Origin: Epiperipatus broadwayi | Taxonomy: Eukaryota; Onychophora; Udeonychophora; Euonychophora; Peripatidae | NCBI GenBank assembly: GCA_028023455.1 | Contig: JAQFVV010012446.1 | Coordinates: 5,147,501-5,211,500, forward strand | Length of the DNA stretch: 64,000 nt | Reading direction: 5' to 3' | Part shown: piece after piece, positions 12,586 to 24,499 of the stretch | How positions within the stretch are numbered: position 1 is the stretch's first letter | How the letters are laid out: the number at the start of each line of letters is the position of its first letter | The notes under the pieces: generated by a model | What the model saw: the letters and a program-made list of their open reading frames with translations, nothing else | What the model was told of the DNA's origin: nothing | The model's database searches: none | Translations under genes and position numbers: made by a program

Positions 12586-12770
12586 ATAAAGCTGGTATAA
12601 AACATGCATGACCATTGTCACCATTATTATTTATTTTGTTTCTAAAAAATTGGAGGTTGAAATAAAAAGATTGGATGTAGGAGTAGATATTCTATAATAG
12701 GAACCAGAGAATAGATAATATGATAGATTTTTTTTTGTAGTTCATATAGTATTTTTGTAAATAATGTTTT
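12586..12770 (+). pseudogene. LINE-B reverse-transcriptase fragment
   Basis: Translation gives PLSPLLFILFLKKLE followed by VEIKRLDVGVDIL. This corresponds to the RT motif B region (GCPLSP) and the segment seen as LREMERTIERLGREVEISL in the longer LINE-B copy at 40 kb. The Cys codon before PLSP is now TGA. The fragment starts almost directly after the family A target-site duplication. Confidence 0.55.
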
Positions 12771-12944
12771 ATGGAGCTAATATTAGAGACGTGTGCTGAA
12801 AAAAAATTGTAGTGAGTTTAAGTCTATATATTGGAATTAATAGAAACAGTAGAATTAAAAGATAGAAAATGGGAATTTTTATTTTGGAGAAGTATAAGTA
12901 ATTAGAGATTTCATAACTTAGGGGAAAAACATTGCAATGGTTAA

Positions 12945-13310
12945 CCCATTCAGTGAAGAGGTGTATGTTAGGAATAACAAAAAGGAATAAAAAGCGAAAT
13001 ACTTGGATGAGAGAACAATCAGGTATCACTTATATCACGGAAAGAAGAGACTGAAATATAGTTGGGCTGAACACATTGCTAGAAGAGATGATAATAATGT
13101 TCAGTCAAAGACTTAAACTAGATCCAAAGAGATTGTAAAAGACCTAGAATGAGACGGCCTCATGTGAGATGGATGCATGAAACAATGTCTGCTAGTGTGA
13201 ATATGGGAAGAAAGTTACAGATAGAGACACTGGACTAAACTTGGAGAAATCTTCATCCTACAATGGATTGATAATGATTGAAAATAATGATGATGATTAA
13301 TAATTAATAT
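12945..13310 (+). pseudogene. RTE LINE 3' fragment, degenerate
   Basis: DNA-level match to the last 300 bp of the RTE ORF at 61.1-61.45 kb: GTATGTTAGGAATAACAAAAA, then GTTGGGCTGAACACATTGCT, GATTGTAAAAGACCTAG, GTGAGATGGATG and ATTGATAATG, ending in a GATGATGAT tail near 13290. Several stops and indels. 5'-truncated. Confidence 0.75.
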
Positions 13311-13619
13311 GAATGAACAATTCCAAAGAATATTACAGAATGTTTATTCACAGACTGGAAGAAAAGAGGAGAGGAGCTGCTAAAACTTAAATAATACCAG
13401 ATGAAAGAGGAAAGCATGTGGATCAAATTTATAATTTAAACAAATTGAAAGAGAAACGCTTCAGAATATGAATTATCCAAAATAAAGGTTGCCAGTAGAT
13501 CAAGTAAAATATTTTTGGTATCATTTTACATTCCCTTCCAAATCTGTGCTTAGTCTTGTAATTAATGTACACTTTATCTACAACTGTGTATAAGTGAAAA
13601 AAGTTTTGGTAAATTAAAG

Positions 13620-14014
13620 CTTATAAAAATATTTAAACAGGCAAAATTCTCTATATGTATTGTCACTCAGTGCAAGCCTGAGGAGCCTTGGATCTGAGAG
13701 CACTGCACCCTGATCTTAGGATCTAATGCAACTCTCCAACAGCCACCTATTGCTGGAGGATTGCATTAGATCCTAAGATCTAGATGCAGAGCTCTCAGAT
13801 CCAAGGCTCCTCACTGACGAAGGCCACAAGGCAGAAACTAGTCTAGGGATATTGGAGGAATAGACACTAGATGGGAATTTTATGCACAAGCTTTCTGGCA
13901 TCCATTCTGGCTTGCACTGAATGGCAATACATATAGTTTTGCCTGTTTTAATAGCAGTTATAAGCAAGCATAAGAAATAGTGATCATGTGATGTTTATTG
14001 GCTTAAAAATATTT
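13620..14014 (+). mobile_element. Family A retroposon, foldback form with TSD and hammerhead
   Basis: The body is about 13635-14001, beginning AAACAGGCAAAATTCTC and ending GATGTTTATTGG. The left half is the reverse complement of part of the right half, meeting near 13745. Flanks CTTATAAAAATATTT (13620-13634) and CTTAAAAATATTT (14002-14014) form a duplication differing by a 2-bp indel. The right half contains a hammerhead motif at 13799-13857. Confidence 0.8.
13799..13857 (+). ncRNA. Hammerhead ribozyme motif, family A, helix II weakened
   Basis: All core bases are present in order: CTGACGA, GAA, then A-C pairing with G-T across TA, and GTC before the cleavage position. Helix II should pair GGC with GCC, but the second strand reads GGC here, and helix I has one change (TAGGGA for TGGGGA). 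Probably weak or inactive. Confidence 0.55.
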
Positions 14015-16265
14015 ACTAAAATATTTTCTTTTCTTAATGATTAATAATCGAAAACAATATACATAAAGAAGCATGGATTATAGCAAATAATATCAATGAA
14101 ATAAACAAGAAAGACTCTTGCATTGCATTATCATGTAAATGGCATATTTAATTTTAATGTATATATTTATTTTTGTTTATATATTTTATTGGAGTTCTAT
14201 GATTATGACCGAATTGGTCGAAAGCAATATTGGTATTTGCATTGAGTGCAGTCCGCCCACTAATTGGAGCAATGTACTGAGTATCAACGATTCCAGAAAT
14301 AACTAATCAATAAAAAAATGTATGCATTTATTCTTGGTTGTATGGGTTACAAGAGTATATTAAATAACGTCAAAAAAATAATATATTTGGCAATGAAAAT
14401 AATTTATATATAAAAGAAATATTTAACAAAAAACAACAACATATCCATAAGAAAGAAAATGTACACATAAATGTAAATTCTTAATAAATGGCATTTCCAA
14501 AAAACAACTCTGCCAAATAAATGCACAAAATCCCTATTAAATAAAAGAAAGCAAAAGGTATTCAAACCCATTACCAATCCTGACTGATCGATTGAGTTGA
14601 CATTCTTTCGGCAGACCATACAAACTTGACGTAAATTCTTTCTTTGAGTTTTTCCTTATCTTCTTGCACATGGAGAACTGCATTGGCTGCAATATTTCTC
14701 TTCGTTGTATTTTATTTATCAATGAAATTTTTTGGTCACATGTTAATGCAAATAACACAAGTGAACTTTTATTGGCTGTATGAAAATGGTGGAGAGATTA
14801 CTGTCACAGATAAATGGTATTATAGTATTAAAATAATGAAATGTGAAACAATTGACTGCAATTTAAGAATTGTATTTTTTGACGTGTGCACATTTTATAA
14901 TGTACTCTTTTTACATTATTCTCTAGTTGTATTGCTTTTTGGCTCATTACGTTTGCTTTGATTTGAGAGACTTGTTTATGTGAATAGATTTATTATTAGA
15001 ATTTCATTTATTAATTTACATTGCTACTACATTTTGTTACTTTTTTTGTTGTTGATAGTTTATATATTTTTAATAAATCATTTTCATTGTCAAATATAGT
15101 ATTTTCTTAATTTTATTCAATATATACTTACATTTGTAAATTCAAGAATTCATACTTCTTTCTTTTTTTATCAGTTAGTTATTCTTTGAATATGTAGCAT
15201 ATATCTCCAATCGGTGAGTAGACTATACCACTAATAAAATATTAAATATGAACAGTTATTAGGAGATTTTACTAGATTTAATCTCGAAATAAATTGATAC
15301 CAGTTATGAAAATAATCATATCTATATAAAATTCATAAAATAACTAATATCCGCCTTCCAGGGATTAATTCTTATACATATAGCAAGTCATTTAATAATA
15401 GTACGAAAACTTTAACGATATAAAAAATTTAATCATGCATTTTAAATTCTATTTCATTTCACACAACAATATAACTTTTTAATTAGTGTAATTAAAAGAA
15501 AGGGCTAACTTAAAAAAATAATAACGCAAAGTTTAATGTATTAAACTTGGAATAAAGATATATATATATACTACAATTCTGCATAAATCGTATACAGTAT
15601 ATAACTATTGAATGCGCCGCTCGTTTTATCAAAAGTAAAAAATTAATAAATTGAATATACTGTATTTCCAAAATAAATATCTTTTCTGAGAATTCTCCCA
15701 TCCCTAACTACAGAAACTAATCATAAAAAATGTTACATTTTTATTACTAATAAAAAAAATTGCTACATTTTTAGCTAATAATAATAAAAAGGTCTAAGTT
15801 GCTCACGTGACTTGATTCCTTTACAATTTTGCTATGAATGAAAATTTTTAAAATACTGTATTATCTAAAGCCGTTTCTGTTTAATTTTTTACTATCATTC
15901 TTTCATATAAATACAAAGTTTAATAATAATTATACAATTTTCTTATAAGTCTGAACGGAAATAATAAATTTTACTTACGTTTTACGTTACAAAGGCTTAC
16001 CGATTCTAGCGGTGATTGAAAATGTAATAAAAGAATTATGCAAATTTTAATACAACTTTAAGTCATCTGATTTCGATTAAATATGTTGCGGTTTTAGAAA
16101 AGGTTTTGTTGGCGTGAATTTTTAGATTAAATAAAAAACATTTATTAAAAGCATAATTTAGTAATTAATTAAATAATTAGAATCACGTAAAATAAATGCC
16201 AATTTTTATTGTAATTTTTGTATATTTTAAATAAATATATAGAGTTTCGATAAAGAATCGGGATA
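14015..16265. other. No gene recognised
   Basis: AT-rich. Frames at 14644-14961 (plus) and 14537-14758 (minus) overlap each other and show no domain I know. A possible exon-like stretch is discussed in the findings. A segment near 15545-15660 has only short frames. Confidence 0.35.
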
Positions 16266-16450
16266 TCCAGGGTGTCTCAAAAGTCACCATATATAAGGGA
16301 AATGGTAAATTGTATCTAAATATATCTTTATTTACAAAATATTCTCTACGCGGTGGTCACCTCATTCTACACATTCACTGAACTGTTTGCGATAATATAA
16401 CGTAGCGTGTGCCGGTACATGTATACTTTGTTGACTATAAATAAAGGTAT
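16266..16450. repeat. Possible DNA-transposon end
   Basis: CCAGGGTGTCTCAAAAGTC resembles the terminal sequence seen on several DNA transposons that end in CAGGGTGTCCCAAAAGT. Only one end is visible and no matching inverted end was found nearby, so this is a weak call. Confidence 0.25.
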
Positions 16451-16889
16451 TTTATTTATTAAAATTACCACCACACAAACCATGAATAAATTATTCCTCA
16501 TTAAGTGCACTAGAAAACTTATATATTGTAAGTCTGCATTGAACTTTATTAAATGTATGCTAAACTATTTAGATTTATGCAGAAACGGAATTGATATATA
16601 AACTGCAGGTAATCTAGTCAAATGTGTGCGATATAAGATATTCTGTTAAGATAACACAAAAATGAATTGCGTCAAAGCGCGTGCATATAAAATAATTACA
16701 CACACACGCACACATGCAAGAATTCTACAAATATAAAGTTTCTTCTCAGAGAATAGTAACGCTTTAATTTTCATCGGACGGTACATAAATTATTTTGTTA
16801 TAAATGAATAAAATTAAATTTTTTTTATGTTAAACGGTTTTTTTTTTTGTTTCATTATTGATGCAATTGTAAATAATATCCTCGAAAAT

Positions 16890-17015
16890 GCAGCAGGTTG
16901 TTGCAATCAACAGGATACCTGAAGTTTTCAGCAGATTGATTGTAGTCGACAAGAGATCTGAAGTTTACAACAAATTGATTGCAATTGGCAGGAGCCTGAA
17001 GTTTACAGAAGATTG
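16890..17015 (+). repeat. Short tandem array, 39-bp unit
   Basis: Just over three imperfect copies of a 39-bp unit containing CAGATTGATTGTAGTC and ending CTGAAGTTT. The period equals 13 codons, but no long open frame runs through it. Confidence 0.7.
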
Positions 17016-17461
17016 CTGCCGTTAGGCAACTTTTATAAGCATTTGTAGTTCTTCAATATATGAAATCTTAAAATCCTAGTCAGCACCTACACCCCCCTCT
17101 GAGATAGATATAGCAGTTTCTAACCTGACAGTTTATTTCTATTCAAAATCCCTAACAATATTAACAAGGTTTAATTTCAACCTTCATGTTCAAGGAGAGA
17201 AAAAAAAAACTAAAGATTTGGCAACAGAACTCAAAAATCTGGTGCTGAACTGTGGGTTTAAGGATTTTTTAAAATGAACCCTGAGATTATTTCATTTGTG
17301 GGATAAAACACCACAATCTTAGGGGCAGTCTGTTGGTGCTGTCTCTTGGGTGACTTTACTGAGCTTACACAGTCAGGTGGTTTCATAGAAGAAAATGGAC
17401 CCTAATATTGAATTTGTCAATCAGAAAACTGGGTCAACCACTAAACATCACATTATCACCA

Positions 17462-17690
17462 TTGTTTTTACAGCTTGTGTAAGCATAGGAAATAGTAATC
17501 ATGTTATGTTTAATGGCTTAATATCATTTCTGCCTAACGGGATGATGGTGACTATGGTTATTAAAGAACTAAAGACATCAAAATGTTTAGATGCTGAACT
17601 GGGTTCAGATTTATATGACTATACAAGTAAATAAGTTTGGATTGAAAACCTTAGTGTGTTTCTTTTTGACTTAGCTTTTAGATATAAATA
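17462..17690 (+). repeat. Family A fragment (5' part of the unit)
   Basis: Contains ACAGCTTGTGTAAGCATAGG, ATCATGTTATGTTTAATGG and GAACTGGGTTCAGATTTATATG in the order of the direct family A unit, up to AGGTAAAGGGGG near 17700. The hammerhead part of the unit is absent. It lies between the tandem array and the Gypsy protease fragment. Confidence 0.6.
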
Positions 17691-17892
17691 GGTAAAGGGG
17701 GGGAAGTCTGGTCCTCAGATGAACACTAATGTCAAAAAAATTTTTATATTGTTTTAAACTTTTTTGGTTTTTACTTTTCTTCTTTTTGATTTTGTTGTGG
17801 TTTTTTGTTTTCTTATAATAAAAAAAAAAATAAATATTAAAAATTAAAAAAATAAAATAAAATTAAAAAAAAAAAAGTCATATACAAACTGC

Positions 17893-18126
17893 ATGTATAA
17901 AAAAGAAAAAAGAAATCACACAGAAAGGAATGGAAAAGTCCCTTCTAAAGAACTGCTAAGGCAAAATAAAATCAATGTCTGTATAAATATTGAGAGAGGT
18001 ATTGATTCAGCCTTCAAAAGCAGAGTTACAATTAATTGTACATCAATAACAATGAAACTGGATACTGGGTCTGTAGTGTCCATTATATCAAAAAATATGT
18101 GGGATAATCATTCTTATAAAAAATAA
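17893..18126 (+). pseudogene. Retropepsin fragment of a Ty3/Gypsy-type element
   Basis: A 77-codon frame whose second half, TSITMKLDTGSVVSIISKN, carries the aspartic-protease signature DTG with the usual hydrophobic flank and a following ISKNMW. The family's protease is about 100 residues and the second half is lost after the TAA at 18124. No RT follows: the next recognisable piece is an integrase-end-like segment near 18510, so the RT and RNase H have been deleted. Confidence 0.65.
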
Positions 18127-18479
18127 TCATCATCTGCATCCTAGTAGTAGGATCATTGATTATCAAGGCAATTAAATATTATTGTATCAAACAAGAGTTA
18201 AAGTTACTATGACTAGTAAATTCATCTGCCTCTTGTTGTCTTAACTGATGAGCACAACAATCAATTAGTTCATGTCTGGGTCAATCTCTTAAGTTACACA
18301 GTGATTAAAGAGAACCAGCTCACAATAATAAAATCAAAAATGCTCTACCCAGATGTCTGATAATAATTGTGTTTGAACTCTAGGACAAACCTATAAGTCC
18401 TTAGGCCTAAGCAGCAAGGTCATAAAAATAAAATGAGGATAAAAACTCAAACCCTATGTTGCATGTTTAAGGGGATCAC

Positions 18480-18870
18480 CAATCAGGTTCCAGTAGTTGT
18501 AATTAAAACAAAAAGATTACAGTCACTGGTTATTCAAACCTTAGATGGACAGCAACACCACAGGCACAGATACAACCAAGGATAAATTAAGGATCACCAA
18601 CCAGCAAGGAAGAATCTACGAGATTCAAAGATCTCAGACCTTCTGAAGAAGACACCAGACATCACACCTATAGTTAAAGACACTACTGACGAAAATGCTG
18701 AACCTGAGGGTAATGGAACCAGAACTGAAGAAGCCAGGAAGCAACAAAGAGATCCGCCTATTATCTCAGTGATGACATTATCTGGGGATAACTTTAAACA
18801 GGATAAGGGAATGTTAAGGTTCAACTTACTTCAAGTAATAGACTTGTCCAGGTTACAATCTTTTCTTGAT
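18480..18870 (+). pseudogene. Probable Gypsy integrase C-terminal remnant
   Basis: LVIQTLDGQQHHRHRYN near 18518-18570 resembles the end of Ty3/Gypsy integrases (dG..kRHvdQ). After a stop, a proline-, acid- and lysine-rich stretch (LLKKTPDITPIVKDTT, then KQQRDPPIISV) resembles their tails. No LTR pair was found around it. The call is by motif only. Confidence 0.45.
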
Positions 18871-19143
18871 CGGATTCAGCATTTATCACTGTAGACCAGA
18901 TCAGCATTTACCATTAGTGATAATTTGAAATAAGCGCACATTAAATTATTGTAAAAGTCTCGTTGTTTTAAAATATATAAACATTGTATATATATAAATG
19001 CTATGTAAATTTAATTGGTAATTTTTAATAATTTCAGTTTTACAAGCATCATTTTCCAGAAAAATTTGGTCGAATGAAAAAGTATGTTTTTTGCGGAGAA
19101 GTAAATGGGTCATACATATTTAAATATGAAATTTTAGTCTATG

Positions 19144-19233
19144 TTGCTCCGATTCATATTATTATATATAGTTTTTAATTAATTATGTTTGCTCCGATTC
19201 ATATTATTATATATAGTTTTTAATTAATTATAT
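19144..19233 (+). repeat. Tandem duplication, 45-bp unit
   Basis: TTGCTCCGATTCATATTATT at 19144 recurs at 19189 with the following TA-rich text, immediately upstream of the hAT remnant. Essentially identical copies. Confidence 0.8.
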
Positions 19234-19254
19234 ATTTATTGTTTTCAGCCCATA

Positions 19255-21002
19255 ATGAAATGAGTGGAGCAAGCAAGAAAAAAATTTGTCAGTATTCGGA
19301 GGAATATTTAAAATTTGTTTCATACCCGCTGTCAACGATGAACCGTCACCTTTTTGTGTTTTTTATGCCAACAATGCTTGACTAACGAATCAATGAAATG
19401 AGGTCATCTGGAAGCACATCTGAAGGCGAAACATAATGCTCATATTAATTCAGATTTGAATTACTTTCAAACTTTAAAGAAAAACTTTGAAAAAAGAGTA
19501 ACACTAAAGACTCTATTTACTGCTCATAATGCAACTGTCAATTGTACTCTTGAGGCTAGTTATCAAATTCCATTGATCATAGCTAAATCTGGGAAAAGTC
19601 ATACTATATGAGAAAATTTAATCAAGGCATCAATATTAGCATTTCTTAAAATAGTTCTGAAAAAAGATGATAAAGACGTGAAAGCTATGCCACTGAGTAA
19701 ACAATACTGTTAGAAGAATAGATTAAATGAGTGAGGATATTGGAATACAACTTGTCGAAAAGCTGAAAACAAGAAAATTCTCGATACAAATGGACGAATC
19801 AACTTTGAGAGGCAGTGAGGCCGTATTTATAACTTAAGTAAAAAAAAAAAATGATAAAGGTGATTTTGCTGAAGAAATGTTCTGTGAATCATTAGAAAGC
19901 ACCACTACCTCCAAAGATGTATATATATATATATATATAGTAAGCTAAAAAATTACTTAGAGGTTAATAATATACCAATGAAAAATATAACATATTGTGC
20001 TGAAGATGTGCTCCTAATATGATGGCGAAGAAAAATGGTTGCTTAAAATTGATGAAAGATGAGAATTTCAGAGATGCTTCTTGTACATTGTGTTATTCAC
20101 AGGAAAAACCTGGTAGCTAAAAATATTTCGTCATAAAGGGTATCGATGATATTAAAGCTAGTGTCAAATGTGAACATCTCTTTTATTTTGTGAAGAACAA
20201 AATGAAGATTATGTGAAACTTATACTTCACATTGAAATAAGATGACTCTCGAAAGGGAACTACTTGAAAAGATTTGTGGAACTATTTGATACTCTTGGTG
20301 ATGTTTTAATTCGACAAACCTGAAATGGTAAGGCATTTGTGAGTTATTTAGCTGATATCTTTGAAAAACTAAATATATTAAATAAACAACTCCAAGGAAC
20401 AAATAAAACTCTTGTCTAAAAGATATTTGGTTTTATTACCTTTATTGAATTATGTCAAACATATATTTATAACAAAAATTTTGAAAAATTTCATTGGCTC
20501 CAAAAATGTGAAGTAACTGATACCGCTATACATGCATGTTATTGTCGATCATCTGAAAATTTTATCGGCTGATTTAAAAGAAAGATTTTCAGATTTGCAA
20601 CAAATTGATTTTCCAACTTGGATGATGCAGCCAATGTTAGTGGATTTGGCTGACATTTCAAATATGCAGTATCAAGAAGAACTCGCAGAAATGCAAAATG
20701 ATGAGTCCTTTAAAATGATATTTGATATAAAAGGAGCGATGGCATAGCTTTATGAAGAAACCGAAATCAAATATCCAAATGCAACCAAATGTGCAAGAGA
20801 ACTATTGCTACCGTTTCCATCTTCATATTTAGCTGAATGCGGATTTAGTGTCATAAATGATTTGCTGCTAAAAAAAAGAAATAGGCTGGATATAAAAAAA
20901 CGAGGAGATTTGAGACTGAAGTTAACTAAATTGGAACCTGACATAAAATCTCTTTGCGCAAGCACCAAGCCAAAGATCTCATTAAATTTAAATAATAAAT
21001 AA
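19255..21002 (+). pseudogene. hAT transposase pseudogene (BED-finger, ZBED5-like type)
   Basis: Translation in pieces gives the order of a ZBED5-like hAT transposase. KKKICQYSEEYLKF and PSPFCVFYANN carry the BED-finger region, followed by HLEAHLKAKHN with its histidines. YFQTLKKNFEKR follows. LKILSADLKERFSDLQQIDFPTW is near 20545-20615. The C-terminal dimerisation block LPFPSSYLAECGFSVIND, then RNRLDIKKRGDLRLKL, is at 20805-20935. Transposases of this type are about 600 residues. Here at least five stops and several frame changes interrupt the frame (for example TGA near 19611), and the second finger Cys is changed. The last 65 codons remain open. Confidence 0.8.
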
Positions 21003-21189
21003 TTACTAATAATTAAAATAATATAGAAAAATCTTTTATAAAAATTATTTTGTACTTAAATTTCGGTTCTCCGTTATATGTTTTGAAAATTTACTTACTG
21101 TATTTACCCAGTAATTTCTTCGTTATTTCGTCCTAAAACCTATCATTCAAATTTTTTTAGTGAACATTTCAAATTTTGAATATTAAAAA

Positions 21190-21266
21190 TTATGTATATA
21201 TCAGGGGAGCATAAGAATTTTAGAAAGACTTTGATGGGGCACAGCACAAAAAAGGTTGGGAAACAC
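21190..21266. mobile_element. Right terminal inverted repeat of the hAT element
   Basis: The reverse complement of 21236-21266 reads CAGTGTTTCCCAACCTTTTT followed by TGTGCTGTGCCCC, the usual hAT-type end (CAGNG...CCCAACC). It lies about 250 bp after the transposase remnant on the expected side. I did not find the matching left end upstream of 19255, so the element is truncated or too diverged there. Confidence 0.7.
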
Positions 21267-22320
21267 TGGAGTAATCGGTTTAATTTCACTTAAAATTTTA
21301 TGACTGAATATTATCAGATATTTATTTAAAATTAATGAAAAATTGTAGAACTTACAATTTGCTTTCGGATGACATGTTACAGAAGACAAGAACATTTATA
21401 ATTGTCCTAATAAATAAAATTTCCTTTATACTACCATGCATACTTACTCACACACTAGTCTTGAATTGTATACGACTATTAGCAAGTTAAAATTTATGAT
21501 ATAAACTGACATCGATCTCTTTTAATTATCTATATTATTTTCCCAAATAAATATTATTTGTCAATCTTAACACTTAGCCCCCCTCTACTTCTCAGATACT
21601 ACACTCAATCTCAATAGTTAAAACACATTTAAATTTATTGTGTTTTAGACTCTAAACTATTTTTACACATCTAAACCCAACCTACATTAATTTTTCTTTA
21701 AATGCTCTACAGCTATGATTTCTTTATACATTATATGTCTACCACAAACTTTCCGACCCCTCTGATTAGTCTAAACTGCTGTTATTTGTAAATTCTTTGA
21801 TTTACTAGATTTCTTCTGTGAGAACTTTATTGAAAACTGCATCTGCCACGAATTTAGCTCGCGTTGGCCAAAGCCAAAGGTTACAATATGTGTAATAATG
21901 TTCAAGGCTAAATTGGTTTATAAGTAACCATTAGAAAACAGTCAACACTTAAAACAATCAATATAGATAACAATCAACAATTTCAAACTGTTGTCAAGGC
22001 AACATCCTTTTAACAATATATATAATGTTCTGTTATACCCAAATTGGTGCATGAAGAACTTTCTTTATTTAAGACATGATGCAGTGAGTTATAGTTATCC
22101 ATTGTGCATGGATAGAAATTGTATACACAAGCAGAAGTTTATTTATCGACTTTAGAGATTTGTAATAAAAATTTTGATGCTCCTTTTCCATTTTTTATTT
22201 TATTTAAGGATTAAATAAATTTGTTTTGTTACTTCAAATTGTATTGAGTTTATTTAAACTTGCTGTGATAATTATACCCTCGGGATATAGCAAGATCCTA
22301 TGTATTTCTAGTTTTTACTA
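21267..22320. other. No gene; one dispersed repeat piece
   Basis: AT-rich. The segment about 21930-22025 (AACAATTTCAAACTGTTGTC, then AAGGCAAC and TTTTAACAATATATAT) recurs at about 26230-26325, so both belong to an unidentified dispersed repeat. Confidence 0.4.
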
Positions 22321-22324
22321 ACTG

Positions 22325-22545
22325 CTGTTGGTAAATATAGGGATTTGAACTCAGACTTTCAAGCAACCTTCAACTATCCATTCTATCTCATACCACTGAT
22401 ACACATGACCACACACATGTAGAAAAGATAAATAATCACCAATATATGTATTTCATGCTGAACCAGCACTCATCAGTTGGTCCAGATTATCATCTCCCAC
22501 ATATATATATATATATAATCAGTGCTCAGTTTATATTAAGATACT
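22325..22545 (-). mobile_element. Family B copy
   Basis: On the minus strand it reads through the hammerhead region to the characteristic end GAAAGTCTGAGTTCAAATCC. A single arm rather than the inverted pair seen at 1.5-2.5 kb. Followed by a TA run near 22500. Confidence 0.7.
22432..22490 (-). ncRNA. Hammerhead ribozyme, family B, core intact
   Basis: Minus-strand layout: outer helix I ATAATC pairs GATTAT; a TGG bulge; inner helix I ACCAA pairs TTGGT; box CTGATGA; helix II GTGCTG pairs CAGCAT over a GTT loop; GAA; helix III A-T-A pairs T-A-T over a two-base loop; then A before the cleavage site, which falls between plus positions 22443 and 22442. Every conserved core base is present. Very short helix III is known for hammerheads in Penelope-like elements and metazoan retrozymes, which often act as dimers. 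Activity itself is untested. Confidence 0.75.
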
Positions 22546-22559
22546 TTAATGGATAGGCT

Positions 22560-23025
22560 GTTTGATAAATAATAATGGGATAGATCGATGTTTACTTTTT
22601 ATTTCAATTTTTTCATATAATGACAGTTGTGAAAATATAATTTTTTTTATATATTCAACACTAACACTTATCATGATAAATATTTAAAATAATATTTATT
22701 ATTTTGCTATATTTTATAAACAGTGATTACAATATATATATATATTTTAATGCTCATCCTAAATGAAAACCTATTTGCTCTGAAGAGAAACCAGAATAAA
22801 CATATTGCTCTGAACAGATATCGCCGCAGGATCAGCTACACTGGAGCTAGTTTCATATGTTAATAAAGTAATTTTCGTTGAAATTCACTGAATATGATAT
22901 TTCTGACACTGCTACAATTAGCAATGTCTTTGACCAAATATCGCTTAATTTTCTTTAAAAACTATTTATTTAGTTGTACTTACACAATAATTATGCAAAA
23001 TATTGAATACTAGAAGGTTAATGCA
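22560..23025. other. No gene recognised
   Basis: AT-rich sequence with TA microsatellite patches near 22735. Nothing else supportable. Confidence 0.4.
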
Positions 23026-23029
23026 TCAT

Positions 23030-24015
23030 AATTTCTGTCCAGTGCCTACTCATCTAATATCCTCAGACAAGTTTCTAGTTTATGGTTTTTATCATGGAGG
23101 GACCTTGGATGTGAGAGGTCTGCACCTAGATCTTTTGATCTAATACAATCCTCCAACAGCAAACGTTTACCTTTTCTGTCAACTATAAAGCTACTAGTCC
23201 CATTGAAAATACAATAATGTTTTAATCCAAGCTAAATCACTTGTATAATCATACAGATCTGAATCCAGCTTAGTATCAATATATTTTGGTATCTTGGGTT
23301 TAGTCAACAGAAATCTTTGAGCTAGGATTAATATTAAACCACTACGACATTATATGACCATCATTTCTTATGTTTATATTAAACCACTATAACATCACAG
23401 TTTCTTATGTTATAATCTTTTAACATGGTAACAACTTTCTCCACATAATATTATACTGGCTTTCATTGATTACTATGTATTATCTAAATTGCAATATTGT
23501 ATGGAGAAAATTGCCAGTGTTGACAGATTGTGTAAGCATAAGAGATGGTGATCATGTGATGTTTTAATAGTTTGATACCAATCCTAGCCAAAGGATGTTG
23601 GTGACTACAGATATTAAAAAACCAATGGGATTAAAATAGATAGCTATTCAACTGGGTTCAGATCAGTATGACTATACAAGCATATTAACTTGGATTAAAA
23701 AATTATTGTCTTTTCAATTGGGTTCATAACTTTATAGTTAACTAAAAAGGTAAAAAGTGGCTATTGATAGGTTGCATTAGGTCCAAAGATTTAGGTGCAG
23801 TGCTCTCAGATCCAAGTCTCCTCATTGATGAAAGCCATAAGCATGAAACTACTCTGAGGATATTAGATGAATAGGCACTAGACAGGAATTTTGGTACACT
23901 AACTTTCTAGCATCTATTGATTACTCTGGCTTGCACTGAGTGGCACTACTGTATGGAGAAAGTTGTTACTATGTTAACATATTATGTAAGCATAAGAAAT
24001 GATGATCTATAATAT
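23030..24015. mobile_element. Family A, long inverted plus tandem copy
   Basis: The left part (about 23030-23480) is family A in reverse orientation. The right part (about 23480-24015) is in direct orientation. In the right part the text TGTATGGAG occurs at 23498 and again at 23950, and TAAGCATAAGA follows each time, so the unit repeats with a 452-bp period. This shows the unit is circularly permutable. The hammerhead region at about 23812-23868 is degenerate (TTGATGA, altered helix II). Confidence 0.7.
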
Positions 24016-24499
24016 GTAACAGAATATGTATTAGTTATGGAACTGCAAATGTATAATACTTTTCAACATGTACATATATTACACAGGTACTTTATATATA
24101 TAGTATGCATATATAAATTAAGATGATAGTATAAACAAAATTTTAAAATAATAATATAATTATTAATAATAAATTGAGGGGAGACATGTACATATATTTT
24201 ATGGAATATATGTTCTCTCATGAATTCAAGAATGAGCAAGGAAAATTCATTTCCACTATTTTTATTTTTAAAATAAATAAATAGCAAATTGTCTGACGTT
24301 TGCAGCTATTAAATATGATCTGGGTGATTTTTTTTTCACTACCTTTTTTTTTTCTTAGAGAAACATAATAGTGATCTTGTTTTGAAGAAATCAGAATATC
24401 TTTTAATTGTTTTAATTATTTTAAATTAAAATAAACTTTTAGTATGTTTTAAAATTTTGTAAAACTTTTAGCATTAAGCTTAGAAAACATTTTATTACA

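Noticed and set aside
14644-14961. Membrane-protein gene on the plus strand
   Set aside because: The hydrophobic codons follow from TA-rich DNA. No homology is recognised and it overlaps a minus-strand frame.
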